Shown: piece after piece, positions 34,037 through 40,070 of the stretch
Position numbering within the stretch: position 1 is the first letter of the stretch
Layout of the letters: the number at the start of each line of letters is the position of its first letter
NCBI RefSeq assembly: GCF_006716745.1
Contig: NZ_VFPP01000001.1
Coordinates: forward strand, 2,108,001 to 2,172,000
Length of the DNA stretch: 64,000 nucleotides
Direction of reading: 5' to 3'
DNA from: Saccharothrix saharensis
GTDB lineage: Bacteria > Actinomycetota > Actinomycetes > Mycobacteriales > Pseudonocardiaceae
The notes under the pieces: generated by a model
What the model saw: only the letters and a program-made list of their open reading frames with translations
Databases searched by the model: none
Told to the model about the DNA's origin: nothing
Position numbers and translations under genes: made by a program

Positions 34037-34108
34037 ACCTGGAGACGCAACTTCCAGGTCATCGTCCGCGGTCCGTACCGCCGTGACGCAACCACGGCGG
34101 TACGGACC
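34037..34108 (+). terminator. Two tandem hairpins with a shared loop
   Basis: The first stem is ACCTGGA/TCCAGGT (34037-34043 and 34053-34059) with loop GACGCAACT. The second is a perfect 15-bp stem (34070-34084 and 34094-34108) with loop GACGCAACC. Both follow the PiT stop closely. The second is strong enough to end transcription without a T-tract. The repeated loop sequence is unusual. Confidence 0.7.
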
Positions 34109-34481
34109 TCACGGTTCGCGGCGCGAGGCACCGCGAACGACAGCGGCGGCACAGCCACCACCGGCTCCGATCACACCAGGAAGGGGTTAACACCAGCCGA
34201 ACTCCGGACGAACTCGACGGCACCCGACAGGTCGAGCGGCGCAGCACCGACCGCCGCGTCCCCGCCCGGGCGATGTCCAGGTGGGTCGTGTGCCGCCCGC
34301 TCGCCGACAATCACGCTGGATCCAGATCCTTCGATGCGATCAGGACTCAGCGGCACAACCACATCGGACCTGTGCGCGAAGCGCGCCGGCCACCCGAAGG
34401 GCTCGCCGCTGCGGCGTGCGCCCACGGCACGGGAGATGACACCATGGATTCGGGAAACCCGACGACGACGGAGGGTGCGAG
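34109..34481. other. Gap before an arsR gene
   Basis: This gap lies between the PiT hairpins and the arsR start. I see no supported gene on either strand and no strong dyad. The arsR promoter presumably lies in the last 150 bp. Confidence 0.4.
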
Positions 34482-34859
34482 GTGATGGCGGCGCTGTCCT
34501 TGGAATCCTCCGCCGACAGGACCGACCTGGTGTCGGCGGCCGTGTTGTTCAAAGCGATGGCTGACCCGATCCGGCTCAAGGTGGTGGCTCTGGTCCGGTC
34601 GGCGCCCGACCAGGAGGCCTGTTTCTGCGACCTCCGCGACCACTTCGACGTCCCCCAGTCCTCGCTGAGCCACCACCTCAAGATCCTCGTGCAGGCCGGC
34701 GTGCTGGACCGTGAGCGGCGCGGCACCTGGAGCTGGTACAGCCTGCGGCCCGACAGCATGGACGTGATGGTGCAGACGCTCCGCCCCGACGGCCCCCTGC
34801 AACTGGTGACGGACGCCTGCGGGGACGAGTGCGGCGCCGACAGCAGCCGGTGCAGCTGA
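34482..34859 (+). CDS. arsR: ArsR regulator with a classical CXC As(III) site
   Basis: A 125-residue ArsR. The DNA-binding region reads EACFCDLRDHF, then VPQSSLSHHLKILVQAGVL, which reproduces the ELCVCDL-type Cys-X-Cys of classical ArsR repressors. The wing is DRERRGTWSWYSL, and the C-terminal tail adds three more cysteines (TDACGDECGADSSRC). It is closely alike to the ArsR at 4448-4825, which lacks the CXC. Tandem GTG-ATG starts follow SD GGAGGG. The upstream 370 bp lacks a clear dyad. It stands alone, since the next gene is on the other strand, so it may act in trans on the surrounding modules. Confidence 0.87.
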   Translation: MMAALSLESSADRTDLVSAAVLFKAMADPIRLKVVALVRSAPDQEACFCDLRDHFDVPQSSLSHHLKILVQAGVLDRERRGTWSWYSLRPDSMDVMVQTLRPDGPLQLVTDACGDECGADSSRCS

Positions 34860-35086
34860 CGGCCGCGTCCGGTCCGGGTCGACCGATGCGCGACGCCCAG
34901 TAGCCGACGACGGCGTGTTGGTCGGGCCGGTGTCGACGGTTCAGGTCGATCACGACGACGGTCGATCCCCGGAGGCCGCTCGGCCCGCTCCGCGCGCTCA
35001 CCGACCAGCGGCCACTTCATGGGTGGACCGTGCGGGGTATGAGCGCCGTCTGCACCTGGCCGCAGCAAGCCCACCTGATCGAGTGA

Positions 35087-36043
35087 TCACCTGCGAGCCG
35101 TGACGCCCAGCGCGTCGGCAATCGTTCGCACAGCGGCACGGGCGGTCGGGCCGACCCCGACCAAGGTGGCTGAGGCGGGGCCGGTCCAGTCGCCGTAGCC
35201 CAGCAGGTGCGACCGGGGTTCACCGCGGACTTGGCCGTCGCGGTCGCGCAGGCCCAACGGCGCGAGGTGGTCGAGCGCGGGGCGGAAGCCGGTGCACCAG
35301 ATGACGGTGTCCGCGCCGGCGAGGGTGTGGCGGTTCATCCGTTGGGGGTTGAGCAGGCCTCGGTCCCGGGCCTCGCGCACGGGCGGGACGGCGACGATGT
35401 CACCGAGTGCGCCGACGCCGCCGGGCCGGCGGGTGGCGATGTCGAACAGTGCTTCGCCGTCGATCTCGTCGGGCAGGTAGCGCGGCGGCCGACGGGTGGT
35501 CCAAGTCAGGTCGACGTGACCGGCCAGGTCGGCGGCGATCTGAGCGCCGGAGTTGCCGCCGCCCACCACGACCACGCGCTGTCCGGCGAGCTGCCGGGGG
35601 TTGCGGTAGTGGGCGGTGTGCAGTTGGCGGCCGGGCAGGCCGCGGGCAGCGGCGGGGATGAATGGGCGCCACCACGTGCCGGTCGTGCTGATGACGGCGT
35701 CGGCGAAGCGGCCGTCGATGTCGTAGCCCCCGTCGACCCGGCGGACCGAGCGCACGCGGGTCGAGCGTTCGACGGGCAGTTCGTAGCGCTTCTCGTACGC
35801 CGCGAGGTAGTCGACGACGTGGTCGGCGGTCGGGTAGCCCGCGTGGGGGTAGCGGGGCATCGGCCAGCCGGGCAGGGAGCTGTGCCGGGCCGGGGAGAAC
35901 AGGCGCAGCGAGTCCCAGCCGTGCAGCCACGCCCCACCCGGTCCGGGTTGGGCGTCGAGGATGGAGAAGTCCAACCCTGCGCGGCGGAGGTGGTACCCCG
36001 CGGCCAGTCCCGCTTGGCCGCCGCCGATGACGATGACGTTCAG
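35087..36043 (-). CDS. ArsO-like flavin monooxygenase
   Basis: A flavoprotein of about 318 residues. It starts at the FAD-binding strand VIVIGGGQAGLAAGYHLRR, has WDSLRLFSPARHSSLPGWPMP (typical of ars-linked ArsO proteins), a second dinucleotide motif VVVVGGGNSGAQIAADL, and a closing WCTGFRPALDHL. The start is uncertain: family similarity begins at an in-frame CTG (used here), while the next ATG, 165 bp upstream, would add 55 residues with no similarity and reach the divergent promoter. It is divergent from the second ArsR-ArsC fusion. Oxidation of arsenite or organoarsenite by NADPH and oxygen is the usual proposal for ArsO and is not shown by the sequence. Confidence 0.75.
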   Translation of the reverse strand: MNVIVIGGGQAGLAAGYHLRRAGLDFSILDAQPGPGGAWLHGWDSLRLFSPARHSSLPGWPMPRYPHAGYPTADHVVDYLAAYEKRYELPVERSTRVRSVRRVDGGYDIDGRFADAVISTTGTWWRPFIPAAARGLPGRQLHTAHYRNPRQLAGQRVVVVGGGNSGAQIAADLAGHVDLTWTTRRPPRYLPDEIDGEALFDIATRRPGGVGALGDIVAVPPVREARDRGLLNPQRMNRHTLAGADTVIWCTGFRPALDHLAPLGLRDRDGQVRGEPRSHLLGYGDWTGPASATLVGVGPTARAAVRTIADALGVTARR

Positions 36044-36204
36044 CGCTTCCCCACTTCTGCCGGGCCGGCGTCGCGCGGCCTCCCGTTCGGCCAGGTCGGC
36101 GAGATCGTCGCACGGCGGGTCGAGGCGGCCGCAAGGTCCAGCTCGGCGAGCGGGGCGCGCACCCCTCGTCCGGCACGGGTTGACCCCGGTCGTCCGCTCA
36201 AGCA

Positions 36205-36219
36205 TCATTGAGTCAATGA
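36205..36219. promoter_or_regulatory. Palindrome overlapping the ArsR-ArsC start
   Basis: TCATTGA-G-TCAATGA is a perfect 15-bp dyad that contains the ATG of the ArsR-ArsC fusion (36216-36218). Repressor binding here would block a leaderless or very short-leader transcript. Alternatively, translation begins at a GTG 27 bp downstream. Confidence 0.5.
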
Positions 36220-36905
36220 ATACTGACTGGCCTCCGGGCACGGTGGCGCGGGCACGCGTGCACGCGGCCCTCGGCGAGCCCGCCCGGCTCGCCGTGGTCG
36301 ACCTCCTCGTGCTCGGTGACGCTTCGCCCGGCGAGGTCGGCCGCCGGTTGGGGTTGCCCAGCAACCTGCTCGCCCACCACGTGAAGCTGCTGGAACAGGC
36401 GGGCATCGTGGAGCGGTCGCGGTCGGAGGGCGATCACCGACGCACCTACCTGCGCCTGCGCACGTCCACGCTGACGGATCTCGTGCCCAGCGGGTTGCGG
36501 GAGGCTCCCCGCGTGGTGTTCGTGTGCAGCCACAACTCGGCGCGCTCGCAGTTGGCCGCGGCGCTGTGGCAGCGGCGCAGCGAGGTGCCCGCCGCGAGCG
36601 CCGGCACCCGGCCCGCCGAACGCGTGCACCCGCTGGCCGTCGCCACGGCCCGCACGCACGGGCTGTCGCTCACCCGTGCCCGCCCCCACCACCTGCGCGA
36701 CGTGCTGCGGCCGGGTGACCTGGTCGTCGCGGTGTGCGACAGCGCCCACGAAGAACTCGCCGCCCAGGACGACCGGCTGCACTGGTCCGTGCCCGATCCG
36801 GCCGCGGTCGGCACGCCGGACGCGTTCGACGCCGCCTACCGCGACCTCGCCGACCGCGTCGAACGCCTCGTGCCCGCCGTCCGCCCCGCTCCCGAGGGAT
36901 CCTGA
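36216..36905 (+). CDS. ArsR regulator fused to arsenate reductase (second ArsR-ArsC)
   Basis: This has the same 229-residue architecture as the fusion at 2423-3112. The ArsR domain (LPSNLLAHHVKLLEQAGIVER) is followed by an LMW-phosphatase/ArsC domain with Cys104 and Arg110 in FVCSHNSARSQ and the Asp-Pro loop SVPDPAAVG. Only one further Cys (VVAVCDSAHEE) is available for redox relay. The stop touches the ATG of the aquaporin gene with no gap, and arsC overlaps the aquaporin stop, so it heads an arsRC-aqp-arsC operon. A fused sensor and reductase could report arsenate as well as arsenite; this is inference. Confidence 0.86.
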   Translation: MNTDWPPGTVARARVHAALGEPARLAVVDLLVLGDASPGEVGRRLGLPSNLLAHHVKLLEQAGIVERSRSEGDHRRTYLRLRTSTLTDLVPSGLREAPRVVFVCSHNSARSQLAAALWQRRSEVPAASAGTRPAERVHPLAVATARTHGLSLTRARPHHLRDVLRPGDLVVAVCDSAHEELAAQDDRLHWSVPDPAAVGTPDAFDAAYRDLADRVERLVPAVRPAPEGS

Positions 36906-37616
36906 ATGCCCCGCCCGCTGCACCACCGACTGGTGGCCGAGTACCTCGGAAGCTCGCTGCTCGCCGCCCTGGTGGTCGGCTCCGGCATCGCCGCCCAACG
37001 CCTCTCCCCCGGCGACGTCGGCCTGCAACTGCTGGAGAACGCCGCCGCCACCGCCGTCGGCCTCTACGCCCTCATCCTGATCTTCGGCCCGGTCAGTGGC
37101 GGCCACTTCAACCCCGCCGTGTCCGTGGCGGACGCGGTGTTCGGGGGCCTGGCCTGGCGCGACGTGCCCGCCTACGCGCTGGCCCAAGTGCTCGGCTGCG
37201 TCACCGGCGCGGTACTGGCCAACGCCATGTTCGACGCCGCGCCGGTCAGCATCAGCACCACCGAACGCGCCACGGCCGCACACGGGTTGTCCGAGGTCGT
37301 GGCCACCGCGGGCCTGCTGCTGGTGATCTTCTCCCTGGCCCGGTCGGGACGGGCCGCGCTCGCACCGGCCGCCGTGGGCGCCTACATCGGGGCCGCGTAC
37401 TTCTTCACCAGCTCCACCAGCTTCGCCAACCCGGCGATCACCGTCGGGCGCGTGTTCAGCGACTCGTTCGCCGGGATCGCGCCCTCGTCCGTGCCGGTCT
37501 ACGTGCTGGCGCAGGTCGTCGGCATCGCGGTGGCCGTGCCACTGCTGCGCCTGCTCTACCCCACCCGGACCACCGCCGACAGCACCGCACCCGTCACCGA
37601 AGGGCAAGTCCGTTGA
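36906..37616 (+). CDS. Aquaglyceroporin (AqpS-like arsenite channel)
   Basis: A 236-residue MIP-family channel with six membrane segments and two NPA boxes, at residues 69-71 (GGHFNPAVS) and 175-177 (SFANPAITVGR). In Sinorhizobium meliloti, AqpS within an ars operon lets arsenite made by ArsC leave the cell down its gradient. The same gene order, arsR(C)-aqp-arsC, is seen here, and no Acr3 or ArsB pump is present. It starts immediately after the fusion's stop, and its TGA overlaps the TTG start of arsC. Arsenite efflux is therefore the likely function, although a glycerol channel cannot be excluded. Confidence 0.88.
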   Translation: MPRPLHHRLVAEYLGSSLLAALVVGSGIAAQRLSPGDVGLQLLENAAATAVGLYALILIFGPVSGGHFNPAVSVADAVFGGLAWRDVPAYALAQVLGCVTGAVLANAMFDAAPVSISTTERATAAHGLSEVVATAGLLLVIFSLARSGRAALAPAAVGAYIGAAYFFTSSTSFANPAITVGRVFSDSFAGIAPSSVPVYVLAQVVGIAVAVPLLRLLYPTRTTADSTAPVTEGQVR

Positions 37617-38023
37617 GCCGCAAGCCCGAAGTCCTGTTCGTCTGCGTCCACAACGCCGGCCGCTCCCAGATGGCCGCCGCCCTGCTCCAGCACTACGCGC
37701 TGGGCCGCGTCACGGTCCGCTCGGCCGGCTCCGCCCCGGCTGACGAGGTGAACCCCGCGGCCGCCGAGGCCTTGGCCGAACTCGGCCTGGACATCACCGC
37801 CGAGGTGCCGTCCAGGCTCACCACCGAGGACGTCGAGGCCTCCGACGTCGTCATCACCATGGGCTGCGGCGACACCTGCCCCGTCTTCCCCGGCAAGCGG
37901 TACCTCGACTGGGACCTGGAAGACCCGGCGGGCCGAGGCGTCGACGCGGTCCGGCCCATCCGCGACGACATCGACCGCCGCGTGCGCACCCTGCTCGCCG
38001 AACTGCTCGATTCAGCCTCGTAG
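37613..38023 (+). CDS. arsC: Arsenate reductase ArsC (mycothiol-type)
   Basis: A 136-residue LMW-phosphatase-fold reductase. The P-loop is FVCVHNAGRSQM with Cys11 and Arg17, the second motif TMGCGDTCPVFPGKRY has Cys85 and Cys89, and the general acid loop is DWDLEDP. The CGDTCP pattern matches actinobacterial ArsC that forms an arseno-mycothiol adduct resolved by mycoredoxin. It starts at TTG within the TGA of the aquaporin gene (TTGA overlap) and its 3' end overlaps the convergent flavoprotein by 12 bp. It reduces As(V) to As(III) for exit through the channel. Confidence 0.92.
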   Translation: MSRKPEVLFVCVHNAGRSQMAAALLQHYALGRVTVRSAGSAPADEVNPAAAEALAELGLDITAEVPSRLTTEDVEASDVVITMGCGDTCPVFPGKRYLDWDLEDPAGRGVDAVRPIRDDIDRRVRTLLAELLDSAS

Positions 38024-39046
38024 GCGCCGCACGACGTACCGGGCGTCACGCCCGACACCCCGCAACGTCGCCGACGCGAGGCTGCGCTGCCACTCCAGGC
38101 CCACGTACCCCAACCCCCGGTGGGTCGTGGACAACCCTTCGCGGTGTTGTGGGTAGCCGTCGGAGTCCAGCGCTCCCATCGCCTCCAGGTACCCCAGACC
38201 CGGCCGGTAGCCGGTGGCCAGCACGATCGCGTCCACCGGCTCCCGGCTGCCGTCGGACCACGTCACCGCAATGCCGTCCAGACCGGTGAACATCGGCCTG
38301 CGGTCCGGACGACCGGCTTGGATCGCAGCCCGGTACACGCCGGTGTCCAGCACCGGCGTGGAGAACCGCTGAGGCAGCCACCGCCCCACCGGCGCGCGGT
38401 CCACCCCGGTCACCGTCCACCACCAGTGCACGTCACGGCCCAGCGGGCGCTGCGGCACGAACCGGACCGGCTTGCGACTCGCCAGCGTCACCCGCGCGTG
38501 ACCGGCCAGCTCGACCGCGATCTGCACCGCGGAGTTCCCGGCACCCACCACCACGACCCGCTGGCCTTCGTACGGCGTCGGGTCGCGGTACTCGGCCGCG
38601 TGCACGACCGGGCCCGTGAACCGGTCGAGCCCCGGCAACGCCGGTCGGTGAGGCGTGCCGAACCCACCGGTCGCCGCGATCACCCGTCCCGCGCCCAGGC
38701 GCCGGCCACCTTCCGGCACCACCTCGAAGCCGCCGTCCCCGGCCACCACCTTCTCGACCCGACACCCCGTGCGGACGTCGACCTGCAACCACTCCGCATA
38801 CCGGGTCAGGTAGTCGACCACCTCGTCCCGGTGCGGGTACCGCTCCGGATCACCACCGAACGCCAGCCCCGGCAGCGAGCTGAACCTCGCCGGCGAGAAC
38901 AAGGTGAGGCTGTCGTAGTAGCCGGCCCACGATCCCGTCGGCCGCTCCTCCGCCTCCAGCACCACCGGCCGCCCACCGGCCGCCTTCACCGCCCAGGCGG
39001 CCGCCAGTCCCGACTGCCCGCCACCGACCACGACCCACTCATTCAT
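38012..39046 (-). CDS. ArsO-like flavin-dependent oxidoreductase (second copy)
   Basis: A flavoprotein of about 344 residues with VVVGGGQSGLAAAWAVK (FAD), FSPARFSSLPGLAFG, VVVVGAGNSAVQIAVEL (NAD(P)H) and LATGYRPGLGYL. It is related to the product at 35087-36043 but longer, with an inserted segment (VHWWWTVTGVDRAPV). ATG at 39046 or 39055 are both possible; neither has a clear SD. It is divergent from a 100-residue ArsR with a compact operator region between them, repeating the pairing seen at the left end of the island. The activity on arsenicals is inferred from the family. Confidence 0.82.
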   Translation of the reverse strand: MNEWVVVGGGQSGLAAAWAVKAAGGRPVVLEAEERPTGSWAGYYDSLTLFSPARFSSLPGLAFGGDPERYPHRDEVVDYLTRYAEWLQVDVRTGCRVEKVVAGDGGFEVVPEGGRRLGAGRVIAATGGFGTPHRPALPGLDRFTGPVVHAAEYRDPTPYEGQRVVVVGAGNSAVQIAVELAGHARVTLASRKPVRFVPQRPLGRDVHWWWTVTGVDRAPVGRWLPQRFSTPVLDTGVYRAAIQAGRPDRRPMFTGLDGIAVTWSDGSREPVDAIVLATGYRPGLGYLEAMGALDSDGYPQHREGLSTTHRGLGYVGLEWQRSLASATLRGVGRDARYVVRRLRG

Positions 39047-39088
39047 CGACACCATTCGATGGTATCGGATATTCGCGAAATGACGATA
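39045..39088. promoter_or_regulatory. ArsR operators in the arsO/arsR divergent promoter
   Basis: ATCGA-N6-TCGAT lies at 39045-39060, the same element as at 922-994, and overlaps the possible flavoprotein starts. Next to it, a 26-bp dyad at 39063-39088 reads TATCG-N4-TTCGCGAA-N4-CGATA, symmetric about its centre. The arsR GTG is 20 bp further on. Confidence 0.6.
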
Positions 39089-39107
39089 TGTCTGCCACGC
39101 TGACGAC

Positions 39108-39410
39108 GTGACCCGACTGGGTGAAACCTCCCGCCGCTTCCTCAAGGCCATGGCCAGCGAGACCAGGCAACAGCTCGTGCTGGAGTTCACCGGCAACGCC
39201 GAGCTCACCGTGGGCCAGGTCGCCGAACGAGCGGGCATCGCCCACTCCACGGCCTCCGAACAGCTCTCCCTGCTCCGCCTGGGCGGCCTTCTCACGTCCC
39301 GCCGCGAGGGCAAGACCGTCTACTACCGCGCCAACCCGACCGGCATCGCCACCGCGCTCGCCGAGCTCCAGGAGCGCCTCGGAACCTGCTGCCCGCCCCG
39401 TCCCGAATAG
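39108..39410 (+). CDS. arsR: Small ArsR-family regulator
   Basis: A 100-residue winged-helix protein (AMASETRQQLVLEF, GIAHSTASEQLSLLRLGGLLTSRREGKTVYYR). There is no CXC in the DNA-binding region, and the tail ends LGTCCPPRPE, giving a C-terminal vicinal Cys pair as the probable As(III) site. The GTG start follows directly on the dyads shared with the divergent flavoprotein gene, so it is very likely autoregulated. It is the last arsenic gene before the carbohydrate region. Confidence 0.85.
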   Translation: MTRLGETSRRFLKAMASETRQQLVLEFTGNAELTVGQVAERAGIAHSTASEQLSLLRLGGLLTSRREGKTVYYRANPTGIATALAELQERLGTCCPPRPE

Positions 39411-40070
39411 CCCCCGACCCGGCGGCCGACTTCTCGGGCGCCGAACGCCGGGGCGAATCGCCTTACCCGGACGTGCGTCGGGGTCGCCGTTGCGTGCGAT
39501 CTCCACAGAAGACGCGGCAGGACCCGGTTCGGCTGTGGCGCGGGCAGTGGTTCCACACCAAACCCCCTGCAACTACCACCACCACGGCCCGACCACCCGA
39601 CCGCAGAGCGGGGCTGGACCTCGATGCGCCGCCGACCAGTCCTCGGCAGCCTCATCAACGAGTACGAGCACGCAGCCGCCCAACCCCAGGCAAACTTCGT
39701 GGCCGGCTACTGGCACCCCACAGGCTGCCGCCGGCCGTGCGGCGGAAGATCCGGGTCGGGCGTTCCCGCTTCGCGCAGGGGTCGGCCCCGGGCGAACAGC
39801 TCGTCCTTGACGCGCCAGGCGGGGGCGTTGTCGTAGGTGCTTGCCAACAGTGGTGAGACCAAGGTCGCTTCCGGGTCAGGTGCCCGCGAGGTGAAGGTGG
39901 AAATTTGTCCACACTGAAGTTATAGAGAGCTTCGCATCCGGGTGCTGTCCGGTGGACACCGCCGGCCCAACGGCGTTCGGCCGCGCAGCGGGTTCCCGAG
40001 CTGTTCCACCGGTGGGAGAATCGGCACCTGACAACGTTGTCAGGCCTCCTACCCCTGCCGGAGGTTCCAG
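39411..40070. other. 660-bp boundary region with a LacI-like palindrome
   Basis: No supported gene was found between the last arsR and the GH92 gene. A short plus-strand frame near 39624 has no clear family. At 40028-40043 lies the perfect 16-bp palindrome CTGACAACGTTGTCAG, with the central CG typical of LacI-family operators, 27 bp before the GH92 start. The rest shows no repeat or RNA gene. It marks the change from arsenic to sugar genes. Confidence 0.5.

Noticed and set aside
35087..36208. ATG at 36208 as the start of the first ArsO-like gene
   Set aside because: It would add 55 residues without similarity and place the start inside the divergent ArsR-ArsC operator, leaving no promoter.
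39624..39836. Short plus-strand frame with an LINEYEHAA stretch, looking vaguely like the end of a mobile-element protein
   Set aside because: Only about 15 residues resemble anything; no terminal repeats or target duplication were seen, so no insertion-sequence remnant is claimed.
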